Assembly (NCBI GenBank): GCA_963422465.1
Contig: OY730169.1
Coordinates: 3,100,001-3,164,000, forward strand
Direction of reading: 5' to 3'
Source: Lichina pygmaea
Lineage: Eukaryota > Ascomycota > Lichinomycetes > Lichinales > Lichinaceae
Length of the DNA: 64,000 bases
The notes below the pieces were generated by a model, which saw only the letters and a list, made by a program, of their open reading frames with translations, made no database searches and was not told the origin of the DNA. This document shows, piece after piece, positions 26,667 to 39,106 of the stretch. A program made the position numbers and the translations under genes. Numbering within the stretch: the stretch's first letter is position 1; every line of letters starts with the position of its first letter.

Positions 26667-27692
26667 TTATCGAGTCTCCAGCAGATCAGCGGTCCTCGTG
26701 CCGGTCTTTCTCACGCCAAAGAAGTAGTTGCCCAAGCTCTCTCCGCCTCGGACTTCCTTCCAGCCAAGCCCCGGAATGTACACGACGCCCTGTGCTCTGG
26801 TCCTGCCCCAGCCGGGCTGCGCCTCGAACCACTCGCGGAGCTCTGGCTCGTTGATATACTTTGCCCAGTCATGCGTGCCGCGCGGGACAAGGCGGATCAG
26901 ATCCTCGGCCACCACCTTCGTCGTCAACCAGCTCGTCCAGGTGCGCGCGATGGTGCTCAGCACGATCCAGCCCCCGGGCTTCACAAACGGGGAACAGGCG
27001 CGTAGAAAGTCCGCCGGATGGGTCACGTGTTCCAGCACCTCGAAGAGGGTCAGCACGTCGTACTGCTCGTCGACAGATCTCGGGACCGGGAGGTCCTCGA
27101 TGGAGGTTTGGAGGTACGTGAGGCGTGGCTCAAGGCCTTCCTGGGCGTCTGCGGTGGCTTCCTCGTCCCGTGGCGGGGCTGGCTGCTGAACGAGGGGATC
27201 CTGTCGCGCGTGTCTGCGGGCCACGGCGATGCCTTCTTTGCTTGGGTCAATGCCCAGAACCTTTTGGGTGTCTGGCAGTCGCGCAGCGCTTTCCGCAAAG
27301 ATACCGCCTCCGCAGCCGACGTCAAGGTACCGCATACGACCGGAAGGTGAGTACTGAGAGGAGAGACAAGATCTGATGAAATCGTGTCTCAGGGGGTTCA
27401 TGAGATGTAGCAGGCGCGATGAGCCGTGTACGTCCCACCATGTCGAAGCCAGTCTGTCGAAGTGGGCGACTTCGGAGTCGTCCACAGACGACGAATGGGA
27501 GTATGACGCGGCTCGAGCGATGCTGCTGCCGGTGATTGACCGAGAATTAATCCGAGTAGCTCTTGAGCGTTGAAAAACTGCCGAACCCAATACTCCATTT
27601 GGCCCGGTCACCCGCAAGGATGAGATTTCGTTGACAGCCCGAGCCATATGGCCTCGTGGAAGGAAGTTGACACTCGTTGCTCCTCCGAGCAA
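26667..27692 (-). CDS. COQ3: Ubiquinone biosynthesis O-methyltransferase, mitochondrial
   Basis: A single uninterrupted exon encodes 341 aa. Residues 1-70 are rich in Arg, Ser and Ala with almost no acidic residues, as expected of a mitochondrial presequence. The class I methyltransferase core follows: FDRLASTWWD, LNPLRHDFI, the SAM-binding loop YLDVGCGGGIFAES, a later acidic strand LGIDPSKEG, and LTLFEVLEHV. The Coq3-specific stretch STIARTWTSWLTTKVVAED and VPRGTHDWAKYI distinguishes it from other methyltransferases. The enzyme catalyses both O-methylations of the ubiquinone head group on the matrix face of the inner membrane, within the CoQ synthome. A charged insert (about 185-205, PRDEEATADAQEG) lies between strands. 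Met16 is an alternative start. COQ3 is divergent from RIB3 across 617 bp. Confidence 0.95.
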   Translation of the reverse strand: MLGGATSVNFLPRGHMARAVNEISSLRVTGPNGVLGSAVFQRSRATRINSRSITGSSIARAASYSHSSSVDDSEVAHFDRLASTWWDVHGSSRLLHLMNPLRHDFIRSCLSSQYSPSGRMRYLDVGCGGGIFAESAARLPDTQKVLGIDPSKEGIAVARRHARQDPLVQQPAPPRDEEATADAQEGLEPRLTYLQTSIEDLPVPRSVDEQYDVLTLFEVLEHVTHPADFLRACSPFVKPGGWIVLSTIARTWTSWLTTKVVAEDLIRLVPRGTHDWAKYINEPELREWFEAQPGWGRTRAQGVVYIPGLGWKEVRGGESLGNYFFGVRKTGTRTADLLETR

Positions 27693-28309
27693 GTGGTTTC
27701 AATCAATGTCGTACGTGTGCTCTTCATCGAAGACCAATTACACTGAAGATGCCGAGAATGCCAGCTGGAACAAGTATCAGCTTGTGAGCCCCGGCAGGCG
27801 AGGCCTGTGACGGCGTCATGACCTCGATGATCGCACGCAAGGTCGACGACGAAAGAGGCGAGAGGGAGAGCTCAGTCGGAGCTTACTAATCAGGCTAGAT
27901 GGCTTCGGATGGATAGTACTTCCGCTCCGAATCCGGGCCGAGGTTTATGCCGGTGGCTACCTTATATGTAAGTAATTGTCTGTCTTGATGGTAGTGTCTG
28001 ACAGACAAAGATACCTTGAGATACCTATAATTCAGAATCGACTAGGCTCCGATCGGAACAAAGTCCACGTCTGAAGCACACTAAGCGGAGTCAACTACGG
28101 CATCAAGTAGCACATCCATAAGCCCCACTGTCATCACCGAGCTCTCAACGACGTTATCGCCCACCTTTCAATCCAGCTTATAGTTCATCTCTCAGCTCGC
28201 AACTCTTTCAAGTTGGGACGGATTCGCATCTAAGATCGGGTCTCATAGCTTCAAGGCAAACAATTTTGTGCATAAACTGGAGTCAACGGCGACTCTGCTT
28301 GCTCTGGCT
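27693..28309. promoter_or_regulatory. Divergent promoter region COQ3 / RIB3
   Basis: A 617-bp gap between divergent start codons must hold the promoters of both genes. No long frame and no recognisable binding site pair was seen. Confidence 0.5.
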
Positions 28310-29157
28310 ATGAAGGGATGTGCAGAGACGGCCGAGGGGCAACGGATGCCGGCAGCAGCATCCAACGGCGATACAGATGTTGGGTTTGACTCGATTGAAG
28401 ACGCCATCGAAGCATTTTGTGGGTGTCTCACCTGATGGAGTACATGGTCCCTGTGTCCTGAGAACGAAGCGATGCTGACCGGTTTTCGGCGTCGTACATA
28501 GCCAGGGGAGATTTTATAGTCGTACTGGACTCCCCGCATCGCGAAAACGAAGGAGACCTCATCATTGCTGCTCGGCACTTCACACCCGCCAAAGCAGCCT
28601 TCATGATCCGACATACTTCTGGGCTCATCTGCGCTCCTCTCCCTGCCCAACTAGCCGACAACCTCGGCCTCCCGCAGATGGTGCCGGACAACCAAGACCC
28701 AAACCGAACAGCATACACGGTATCAGTCGACGCAAACGACCCAAGCATCAGCACCGGAATCAGCGCCCATGACCGAAGTTTGACGTGCAGATCTCTGGCC
28801 GACGTAAACGCCGAGGCGCCGTGGTTTCGACGTCCGGGACACGTCTTCCCCCTGAGAGCCCGAGACGGAGGCGTGCGCGAGCGAAGAGGCCACACCGAGG
28901 CAGCGGTGGACTTCTGTCGGCTGGCAAACTCAGGACAAGTCGGCGTCATCTGTGAGCTGGTCGAAGACGGCGAAGAGGATGCTGATGGACGATCACAACG
29001 AGCAAAAGCGGGAATGATGAGAAGAGATGGATGTTTGAGATTCGCTCGCGAATGGGGCTTGCGAATATGTACCATCGAAGCCCTCGTCGATTGGTTGGAT
29101 TCATCGAACGGTGCTGCAGCGAAGAAAGCATCGTCGATCAGTAATGGGCACACATGA
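28310..29157 (+). CDS. RIB3: 3,4-dihydroxy-2-butanone 4-phosphate synthase
   Basis: Two exons, 28310-28418 and 28502-29157, give 254 aa. The enzyme converts ribulose 5-phosphate to DHBP plus formate in riboflavin synthesis and needs Mg2+. The family signatures are all present: FIVVLDSPHRENEGDLIIAA with the catalytic/metal-binding acidic pair, the TSG-hinge HTSGLICAPL, TAYTVSVDA, ISAHDRS, GHVFPLRA, and RRGHTEAAVDF with the metal-binding His-Glu. The splice (donor GTGGGT, acceptor CATAG, branch GCTGAC) restores DAIEAF-SRGDFIVV. The start at 28310 is the first in-frame ATG; a second at 28346 is equally plausible. The reading AEAPWFRRPGH shows a slightly expanded lid region. It converges with the TFIIE beta gene, with 221 bp between the stop codons. 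Confidence 0.95.
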
Positions 29158-29378
29158 TCAATCGAGCGCCTGCTGGGTATACCATGATAAGTCTCGCCGT
29201 CCGAGGACCCTTCACGACGCCCCTTTATCCATCGTAGACCGTTCCAATCCGCAAGGAACTCCGAGAACCATTCTCTCATCGGGAGCAGCAACGACGCAAG
29301 CCCAACTCCTTGTACCGCTCGCAAATACGACCAAACGCTGTAGATGATGGCCAGCGAGGACCGAAAGCAACGGTGACT

Positions 29379-30254
29379 CTACCTCTTCGTCGACGAATAG
29401 TCCCGCAGGATGCCGAGCATGTGCGTGTTCGTCGTCTTTCCGCCCTTTCGTGGTTTCTTCTGCTTCCTCTGCTTCTCCTTCGGCGCCGCGGCGATCCTGC
29501 CCGACGGATCGGCGCTCGTAGGCTTGAGCCCCAAACTCTCTAATTCCCTTGGCAAGTCGTCTTTGCTGGGAAGAGTGGCTTTGAGCCACAACGCCTGAAA
29601 CTGTGGGTCGACCCGCTGCGACAAGGACGGGTCGTTGGCCCACACCATCCGGGCATGGTTGTCTTTCTTGTTCCGCGTCACGAGGATCTGGCTCTTCCTC
29701 TCGAGCTGGTCGATGGCATCGTCGGCGCCTCCCCAGCCGTCTTTGAGCTCCTTCACCGAGACACCTTGGGCGGTAGGACGGCTCTGGAGGTAGGCCAGCA
29801 GCTCGGTCGCGGATCGAATGTTGTGGATCGGCCGAAACCGATACATGCCCGAGCCCCAACCAGCCTTGTCCTGAGCCCGCTGGTATTCAACTCGTTCGTG
29901 CTTCTGTAAGATCAAGGCGATGCTCCGTTGACTCTCGGCAGCCTTTAGGCTAAGGTAGCTGAGAATTTGCGGCAGGGTCTGCGGTGATTCCTTGTTCTTG
30001 AGGTACTCAACCGCGTAGGTGACCTGTGTCATGATGTGGCGCCCAGTCCCGGTGTCGGCCGGCTGGGAGAAGACCACATTAGAGCTTTCAGCAGGTCGTT
30101 TCCGCTTGAGCTCATTGGACTGAGAAGAGGTTGACGGCGTGGGCGAGGGAGCAGCAGTGCGAGCGGCGGCAACGGTTCTTTTGTTGGCTAGCTTGGTCGA
30201 GGCAGATGTAAGGTCCGTCTTGAAGGCATCTGCCTGCTTCTGTAGGTACGACAT
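29379..30254 (-). CDS. TFA2: Transcription initiation factor IIE, beta subunit
   Basis: A single exon encodes 291 aa. After a Ser/Thr/Pro-rich N-terminus with a KRKRP nuclear localisation patch (about 50-55), the first winged-helix region runs from about residue 72 (GRHIMTQVTYAVEYLKN) to 130, followed by a second winged helix (about 140-205, with VSVKELKDGW and ILVTRNKKDNHARMVW). The final 45 residues are strongly basic (KEKQRKQKKPRKGGK). This layout is that of TFIIE beta, which with TFIIE alpha recruits and stimulates TFIIH at RNA polymerase II promoters. Length agrees with other fungal orthologues. It is divergent from the Mlp1 gene, with 741 bp between start codons. Confidence 0.92.
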   Translation of the reverse strand: MSYLQKQADAFKTDLTSASTKLANKRTVAAARTAAPSPTPSTSSQSNELKRKRPAESSNVVFSQPADTGTGRHIMTQVTYAVEYLKNKESPQTLPQILSYLSLKAAESQRSIALILQKHERVEYQRAQDKAGWGSGMYRFRPIHNIRSATELLAYLQSRPTAQGVSVKELKDGWGGADDAIDQLERKSQILVTRNKKDNHARMVWANDPSLSQRVDPQFQALWLKATLPSKDDLPRELESLGLKPTSADPSGRIAAAPKEKQRKQKKPRKGGKTTNTHMLGILRDYSSTKR

Positions 30255-30995
30255 GGCGACGAAGAGGAGACTTAGGTCACGGTAGATCTATAAAGGTGGA
30301 AGTGAAGCCACCAGAGAAGATTCTAAACGAATTCGTAGCGGGAAAACCTCAGAGTACTATCTCCGAAATCCACAGCAACGGAGAGTCTGCGCAGGAAACA
30401 ATGGCTTTCATGAGGAGGCCTTATTCAGGCCAGCTGTTGGATTGGTGGATGATGGTGGGTGGCAGCCATTCTCAGCCGCATTCGGCATGACATGAGTTTT
30501 GAGGATTATGTACGGTAAGCCCCACGCGCGGGGTTTCTGCAGCGGCAGGCGCGGCTCGTGCTACCCTCGTCAAAAGTAGTGCGACCAAAATCTCATTTGG
30601 CGCTCAAAGCAGAGCCGCAACATCATCACGATCACCAAAAAGAGGACGAGCTAGTCGTGCCAGCTCAAAGACAACACTGGCAGATCAACAACTGTCACCC
30701 CTTCACACCGACGACTGGTCGCCGACCACCTGCCCTAACTCTGAGTTTGGCGGAGTATCAAATCGTCATCGCATCTACCGTCACTGGTGAAGTCCCCGTC
30801 ATGAGACAGATACTTGGCGCATCACACCGTGGTACGACTGCGAAGAGAGCCTAGGAGTCAGTCATTCCAACGCCCGCATCCAGCTGTCGAGGGCAATCAT
30901 ACACGAGCACGTTGTCCTACACCTACGGATTTCATCTGTCAACCGCCCTAATGTGGACTGGTTGAGTTCGATCTGGCATTCTATTCGCGACCGTC
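30255..30995. promoter_or_regulatory. Divergent promoter region TFA2 / MLP1
   Basis: A 741-bp gap between divergent starts. It contains no protein-like frame. A GC-rich hairpin-like segment (CCCCACGCGCGGGG) occurs at about 30519-30532. Promoters for both genes are inferred from position only. Confidence 0.45.
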
Positions 30996-33900
30996 ATGGC
31001 TACCGTTATGGTCGACGTGCCGTATCTCTCGAACTACCTGTCCCTTCCGCAGCCGACACTATCATCTTTGACCGAAAAACCTACCGTCGACTTGGCGATA
31101 TCGCTCCTGCAAGCTGTCGTCACCAAAGCAAAAGAGTACGACGAGGTCAAGGCCGAGAAGTTACGTCTCGATGTCGAGCTGGAAAATGCACTCCACAGCG
31201 GCGAGGCGAAGACTCGCATCCTCAAGAAGAACTTCTCCAAAGCTCAGAAGGAGGCAGCGGAGCTGAAAGAGAAGCTCACGAGAGAAGGTGGGCGGAAGGC
31301 CCGTTCGGTACCGGTGATCTATGACTGACGATCATGTTCCAACTACGCAGAGCGCACCTCGAGCGACCTACAAGCTGAGCTGCAATCGGTCAAATCCTCC
31401 TTGACGGCATCACACTCCGAACTAGACACCTTGAGATCACGGATATCCACCATCGAGGGCTTGCATCGGAACACCGTCTCGGTGCTCGACTCGAAGTCTG
31501 GCTCGTACGACCGTCTGGCCGAGGAACTTGCCTCGGAGCATCAAAAGATCAATGAACACCGTCGAGAAGTGTCGACTCTCCAGCAGGCCCGGGATGACGC
31601 GGTTTCGGAGGCGGCAACGTCTCGGATGCGGCTCTCGAACCTCCAGCAAGAGCTCGATCTTATCAAACAGAGCAACGAGTGGTTTGACGCCGAACTGAAG
31701 AACAGGGTCGCCGAGACTTCGAAATTGCGAAAGGAGAAGAACGCAAAGATTGCCGAGCTGCAAAGGCAAAATGAAGACTCGACCGCAGCCGTCGGCTCGC
31801 TCAAAAGGACAGAGGCGGCGCTGCGCAACCGCATCGACGAGCTTGAGCAGAAGACGGAGCAGTCATTTGCCAGGATCCAGCAGCTGGAGGAGCAGGCTGC
31901 GCGCGACCACGAAGCATCCCAGAAGGAACTGAAAGATTCGCAGCGGCTGGCTGAGCTGTTGGAGAAATCGGGCAAGACGACGCGGGAGCGACTGCAAGAG
32001 GTGCACGCGGCGTTGGAGCAGACGAAGGAAGATGCGGCTGAAGAGGTCGGCAGAGTGCGCGCTGAAGCCGAGACGGAGAGGACCGACAAGGAAGCAGCCG
32101 AACGCCGGATCTCGGAGCTCGAGGTCGTGCTGGAGCGACTGGAAGCCGATCTTGCGACCGCATCGCGCCCTGAATCAAGAGCGGGCACACCTCATCGGCG
32201 AATGAATGGATCTCTGACCCCGACACGCGACTCGATGAGCTCCTTGGCCACTCCTCGCGGCAAGAGCAGCCTTAGCCTGACTCAGATGTACAGCGACTAC
32301 AGCGTGGTCAAGTCTCAGCTGGAAGCGGAGAAGCGGCGCAACGAGAGGCTGAGCGCCACCATCGACGAAATGATACAAGACCTCGAGTCGAAGCAGCCCG
32401 AGATGGAAGACCTGCGCAGTGAGCACGAGCGACTCGAGTCTGAAGTCGTCGAGGTCACGTCGCTGCTGGATAGCACGGGCAAAGAACGCGACGGCGCGCG
32501 CAAGGAGGCGCGGAAGCTGACGGGGCAGCTGCAAGCAGCGAAACAGGAAGGAAATCTGCTACGCCAGCAGCTCCGGGACCTGAGCCTGCAGGTTAGGGTG
32601 TTGCTGACGGAGATTCAGGCGAGAGACGAAGGGCAAGATTCATTAGACCCGGCCAGTCAGGCTCGGGTGTTGGAACTCGCACGGCGCGACGACATTGACT
32701 CTGACGACATGACCGACACCGGACGACTCATCAGCCAGCGGCTGACGACCTTCAGGAGCGTCCAGCAGCTCCAGGAACAGAACGTGAATCTGCTTCGGGC
32801 CGTTCGAGAGCTCGGGGATAAGATGGAAGGGGAGGAAGCCTTGAAACGACAGAGCCAACATGCCAAGGATCTCGCTGAACTTGAAGAGCTACGCACGCGG
32901 ATGGAACAATGCGAGGATGAGTTGCGGTCCATGGCCGCGAGATCGGAGAGCTACTTGAAGGAGCGGGATATGTTCCGTCGGATGCTTCAGTACCGTGGTC
33001 AACTGCCGGCCAACACCGATCTTACGTCCATGTTCAACCAGTCGATCAACGACGGAGCCTCCACCGCGTCGGCTGACATGCGGGGGACGGAGCAGTTGCC
33101 CAACGCTCAGGACGCATCGGACATGCGAAGGTTGATCAAAGAGATGCAGAGCCACTTCGACGCCTACCGCGAAGAAGCGGCTGCCGACCACCGCGCGCTC
33201 AAGGAACAGGCCGAAAAGCTGTCTCGCGAGAAGGGCGACCTGCAAGTTCAAATGGCAACCACCAGAAGCCAACTTTCCCTCGCCCGCGAGCGCTTCGAGA
33301 TGCTCCAGGCCAACTACCATCTGCTGCAGACCGAGAACGGGGAGCTGCAGAAACGGTCGAACGCCCTCTCTGAGAGTGCCGCGAAACAAGATCTCCGAAC
33401 GCAGCAGGTCGCCGAAGACCTGGTAGAGTCCAAGGCCGCCGTCGAGAGCATGCGCAACGAAATGGCAAATCTTCGCGCCGAGAAAGATCTGTGGAAGAGG
33501 ATCGAGGACCGACTGTCGGCAGACAACGAAGGATTGAGGAAAGAGAAGCAGCGCCTGAATAGTTTCCTACAAGACATGCAGCGTTTGCAGAACGAACGGG
33601 AGCTCTCCGATTCCGAGACTCGTCGGAAGCTGCAAGCTCAACTCGAGAATCACGAGCTCGAGCTTCAAGCGACCAAACGAAAGCTGACCGAGGAGATTGA
33701 GGACTCGAAAAAGACTGCCTTGCGGCGAGAGCTCGAAAGCCAGCAGCATCAGAAACAGATTGACGACCTGAGGACCGCCTTAGGAAACGGTAGAGAGAAC
33801 CTGGCCTCGGCTGAAGCGAGGAGAGATCACCTCCAGGCACGAGTCGACGAGTTGAACGTCGAGCTGAAGGCCGCCGAGGACCGATCTCGGGCGCTCCAAC

Positions 33901-36900
33901 CGCGGCCTGTAGCAGGAGAGGGCAGGCCAGCCGATTCCAGCGCGGACCGGACAGATGAAGCGTCAGCCAACGCAGAGCAAGATCAGTCGGCTGAAGTAGC
34001 GGAATTAAAACGAGCGCTGGAGGCCGCAAGCTCCGAACTGGAGAACTCCAAGGCCCAAATCGATCAGTACAAGGCGATCAGCCAAGCATCGGAAGAGCAG
34101 CTCCAAAGCGTCAACGACTCCTACGAGCTATATCGTCAAGATGTGGACCAGCAGATTGCCGAAAAAGATGGCAAGATACAAGATCTCGAACGGCGACTCG
34201 AGGAGATTAGCACCGAGCTGGCAAGCAACGGCGCGGAGCTGTCCAGACTCCGCACCGAGCAGGCAGAAGCGACGAGACTTGTGCAAGACGAGAAGACCAT
34301 TCTTGAATCGGAAAACTCCAGGCTCAAAGACGAGAATGACCGCTACCTAACAACCGCTCGATTCCACCAGGAAGACCTCAAAGCCCAAGCGGAGATCGCC
34401 CAACAAGCTCAACGCAACTACGAGAATGAGCTGTTCAAGCATGCCGAAGCTGCCAAGTCTCTCCAGGACTTGCGAAAGGAGTATACTGAGCTGAGAACGG
34501 ATGTGGTGCAGCTTAGGACGGAGGCCGAGAGCGCTCGAGCGACGCTCAACCACAACGAGGATAGCTGGGAAGAGACGAAGCAACGGTACGAGCAGGAGCT
34601 CAGGGAGCTCAAGTCGAGAAGGGATGAGGTCACCGCGCAGAATGACATTCTGCACAAACGCCTCGAGGCTCTTGGCGGTGAGATTGCCGGGTTGCGGGAG
34701 CAGCGTGCCAACGCTCTCGGCGGAGGTGGAAGCCCCACCGCGCTGGATGCCATCGCCGATCGCTCCGCTGGTGAGCTCAGAGACGTGATCGCCTTCCTTC
34801 GTCGCGACAAGGAGATTGTCGACGTCCAGTACGAGCTTTGCCTTCAGGAATCCAAGCGCCTGAAGCAGCAGCTTGATTATGCTCAGTCTCAGCTGGACGA
34901 GTGCCGTCTGAAACTCGATCAAGAACGACGGACCCAGGCAGAGAGCGGCAAGACTCTCATCACCCACAACGAACTTCTCGAAAAAATCAACGAACTGAAT
35001 CTCTATCGAGAGAGCACCGTCACCTTGCGCAACGAGGCCCGACAAGCGCAAGCTCAACTTGCGGAGAAGACAAAGCAGGTCGAGGACCTCATTGCCGAGA
35101 TCCAGCCACTCAACTGTACCATCCAAGAGCTGCAGATCTCAAAGGAGTCCCAGGAAGACGAGATCAAGCTTCTGCAGGAGGACCGAGAGCGGTGGCAACA
35201 GCGGACGCAGAACATTCTGCAGAAGTACGATCGCGTCGACCCCGCCGAGCTCGATGGATTGAAAGAGCAGATATCGGCTCTCCAATCTGAGCGCGACCAG
35301 TTGAAGACGGAGACGGAGGCGCTAGAGCCGCTGAGAGAGCAGGTCGAGAGCATCCCGGAACAGATCCAGAAAGCCCAAGAGGAGGCGATTACTCCCTGGC
35401 GAGAGCGGCAAGAGAAGCAGGTTGTGCAGTTCAAAGAGCGATCGAGGGTCTTGGTCGCTGCGAAGAACGACAAGATTGTCGAGAGCCAGAACCTGGCCAG
35501 AGAAAAGGATGTCTTGGAGCAGCAGCTGGCCGGTGCCAAACAAGACGCCGAACAGGCAAAGGCGGAGCGCGACGAGGCGGTCGCGAGAGCCGCGTCTCTG
35601 TCGGCTCGGAAGAAAGACTCGGCAACGTCATCCCGGCGGTCATCCACTGACGCTGGGCAAGTTCCCGAAGTCGACTTTGTCCGGGTCAAGGAGGAGAGAG
35701 ACCGCCTGGAAGAGAGAGCGACATCTGCCGAAGCCCATGCCAAAGAGCAGGAAGACCGGCTTGCAGGCTTGCAGGCTGAACTTGCGTCCTGCCAGTCGCG
35801 AATCGTCGAGCTCGAACAGCAAGTGGTAAGGCATGCTGCCAAAGAAAGGAACAAACGGTATGCTGACAGAGATCTAGACCCAGTTGCGGCAGTCGCTCGA
35901 GCAAGCAACTGCTAGGGCTGCCGAAGCGGAAAGCAGCCAGGGCCAGGGCCAGAGCCAGGGCCAGGGCCAGGGCATGGAACTGGACCACGTCGAGAACGAG
36001 GAAGAGTTGGAACGGCTTCGACAGGAGCTTGGCCAGGCTCGGCAAGACATTGAGAATCTTCGAACGGATGCTGCTGTCAGCATCGCCATCAGCAACGTTA
36101 CAGCCGAAGATGGCTCGAAGAGCATCGCACAACAAGTCGTAGAGCAGGTTGACGCTATCAGGCTTGACCTTGACCGACGACATGCTGAGCGGGTCCAGCA
36201 AGCCGAAGACCAGTACCAGCAGAGGACGGACAAGATGAGGACCCAGCTCTCGAAGCGCTTGACGGAACGCAAGGACCTGATCAAGCAGGAGGTGGAGCAG
36301 GAGCACCGGTCCGAGATCGACAGACTCAGCGCGGAACACGACGAAGAAATCCGCAGCCTCAACGCTCGCCACCAAGAGGAGCTCAGCCAGCTGAGGCAAG
36401 AAGCAGAATCGCGGTTCGAGCAGGAGAAGGAAAGGCGGGCCGCCGAGCATAGCTCGGCACCGGCAACGCAGGAGCCCAATGCGCATGTCCAAGACCTCGA
36501 CGTCCCGGTTGGCGATTGGCAGCTGTCCGAGGGCCACCTGCGTGAGCTAGCACGGATCAATCCAATCATGCAAGGAATTCTTCGCAGCAACATCTCGACG
36601 CAGGTGAAGAAGGTACGGGAAGAGCAAGAGCGGGCCTGCGACACCAGAGTGGGCGAGGCGACGGCCAAGGCAGACAAGGAGAAGGAACAGGCAGTGGCCA
36701 TGGAAGCGCAACGTCAGAAGGTCAAGCTGAGCATGGCCGAAGGAAAGGTCCGAACAATGACGGCCAAGGTCGACGTCGTCCAACAGGCGGCAAGCGAAAC
36801 GCCCGAAAGGCCTGTGGCAGAAGTGTGGGAGACGGCAAGAGTAGCCAAGCCGGCTCCTGTTACGGCGACGGCGGCAGCAGGCCAGGTGGCCGGTGCCAAG

Positions 36901-38013
36901 CCAGCTGTTCCCATCCCGTCGCAGGTCGACAGCGCGGGTCCAACGCAGGGCACGACGCAACAAGCATCGCAACCTCCGCCGAGCCCGTTCGCCAGCCTGA
37001 ACGCGCAGCAGGCGCAGCAGGCCCAGCCAAGCCCGACGACGGCGCTGGCCCCTCCGACCCTGCAGACCGCCATCCCCTCTGCACCCCAGGCACACCAGAA
37101 TCCATTTGCGGGGAGCGGTATTCCGCAGCTTCTCCAAGGCCCGCTATCCGGTCTACAGTCTATACCTCGACAGCCGTCGTTCACGCCAGGAGTTCTGATC
37201 AATCCCTTCGCTCAGAATGTTCAGGCCGGTCCACAACTCGGTCAGCAACAGGGAGCGCAATCCCTTCCTCCGCGGCCCGGCCAAGGCCAGCCGGGTGCAA
37301 GCTTCGGCACCGGGCCCGACGGGCCACGCAGCATGATCGGCCAGGGCCAGTCGATGCTGCCGCGGTTGCCAGGTATACCCGGGCGAGGTGGCTTTGGTGT
37401 CGCCAACCCTATCCCGCACATGGCACTTCCCTCGCCGACAACGGACCAGGACCCAGGGCAACAACAGCAGCAACAACAACGATACCCACAGCAGCAGCAG
37501 CCGCAGCAGCACAAGCAAGGCGGTGGTCGTGCTCGAGGCCGCGGGAGAAGTGGCAGTCAACGGAAGGACGGCTCGGACTCGGACAGCTTCCAGTCCTTTG
37601 GGCAATCGCACCCTCCGAATCAAGGCCTACAGGGAGGAGATAACCCTAAGGGAAACCTGAACGCCTCTGCGAGACAGTTTATTCCAGCGAGCGGTGCGGC
37701 CGGTGTGCCCGATGTTCCCGTCGGCGGTGATGGCGGGGATGGCGGCGGGGGAGCCGGTGGCAGTGGCGCTGGTGTCGGTGGCGTCGGTGTCGGCGGCTTT
37801 GGATTCGGAGGTGCCGGTGGCGCTGGGTTCGGAGGCGTCGGACTTGTAGGAGCAGGGAACAAGCGGCAAAGGGAAGAAGGTCCTGGCGATGACGGTACAG
37901 GAGGAGGATCCGGTGGCGGCAGCGGCGACGGCAGCGGCGGCGGCGGCAGTGGAGGTGGAGGTGGAGGTGGAGGTGGAGGAAGAGGAGGCAAACGCGCGAG
38001 AGGCGGGCGTTGA
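30996..38013 (+). CDS. MLP1: Nuclear basket nucleoporin Mlp1/TPR
   Basis: Three exons, 30996-31287, 31351-35825 and 35878-38013, give 2300 aa. Residues 40-1800 are almost uninterrupted heptad-type coiled coil (Glu, Lys, Arg, Gln, Leu), with a Ser/Thr-rich break at about 390-420. The TPR/Mlp region around GRLISQRLTTFRSVQQLQEQN and YRGQLPAN is typical of the family, as is LYRESTVTLRNEA near the centre. After about residue 1930 the sequence changes to a low-complexity tail: Pro/Ala/Gln with NPFAG and NPFAQ motifs, poly-Gln, then glycine-rich, ending in basic KRARGGR. Mlp1/TPR forms the nuclear basket, scaffolds mRNA quality control and docks export factors and spindle checkpoint proteins. Both introns are short (63 and 52 bp) with good branch sites. 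The length is near the vertebrate TPR size. Confidence 0.93.
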
Positions 38014-38206
38014 TTGATTCGGCCAGAGTGTCCCCCCTTTTTTTTCTCCTTTGCTCTTCTCCAAGAAATGAACATGGTAATACGTCACTGCTGTTCCGAC
38101 TTTTGCATGTCTGGCGTCGGGTTGAAGACGTTGCATGCGTTGTGTCTATTCGTGGCTGTCACTTAATTTCTCGTCGGGGGAGGGTTTTTCTCTCTTCTTC
38201 TTCTTC

Positions 38207-38209
<3 letters not shown>

Positions 38210-38281
<72 letters not shown>
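38210..38281 (+). repeat. CT dinucleotide microsatellite
   Basis: About 72 bp of perfect CT repeats, preceded by CTT units, about 200 bp after the MLP1 stop codon, likely in its 3' flank. Confidence 0.95.
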
Positions 38282-38283
<2 letters not shown>

Positions 38284-38388
38284 CTCCTGCTTCTCCACCA
38301 CTGCTACATACAATACCCAAAGACTAATCTGCCGTCGCTTCCTGACGGGACTGAAAACATCACATGTCTGCCCTGTGTGCCCCACTCT

Positions 38389-38413
38389 CCCCCCCCCCCC
38401 CCCCCCCCCCCCC
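38389..38413 (+). repeat. Poly-C homopolymer, 25 nt
   Basis: Uninterrupted run of 25 cytosines in the MLP1 3' flank. Confidence 0.95.
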
Positions 38414-39106
38414 GGCAACCTTTTGCAGCCAGTACAGTGTGAAGGACCATGGGCATGTCCATACCAATGCACTGTACTCCGTACGGAGTACATATACCAG
38501 TCACACGAACAGCTAGCTTTACGAATCGGCTGGCGTGAGCTATCAGATGACAATACTCAAGGGCGTTGTTGGCCCCCTTAGCCCCCTCAGTCCCTTCAGC
38601 CCCCCTCCCCGGCGTTGATGATGACGATGACAACCCCAGATGGTTGAAACACATGGTTGGTTAGCCACTGGCCACTGCGTACATATGTACCGTACCTTAC
38701 TGTAGTCTTCATCACTCGTCCGGGCCGGGTGCGCCAAGGGAGGGGAGGTGGAAGGGAAGGGAGAGGAAAAAGGGAAGGGGGGAAAAAATGGGCCGGGGGG
38801 GGGGGGGATTGGGTGGTGGTGATGAAAGGGGTAACAATCGTCAGTGATGATTATGATACAGTAGATGGTGACTTTGCTCCTTGTGATTCAATGTGCTTCT
38901 GTGGTACAGTAGACAGCGGCGAGTCACGGGTACGGTAGATAGTAGCGGGCCGTCGGCACAACTACAAAGGCAACAGGCCTATCGAGAGAGGGGGAGAAGT
39001 CTGGTCTATTGAGGCACTCGAGCGCGATATGCCCCACTAGCTACAGTACGTACGTACCGTAGCTGACTAACGGCACTGACTAAGCTGGGCCTGGCCGTGG
39101 CTTGGG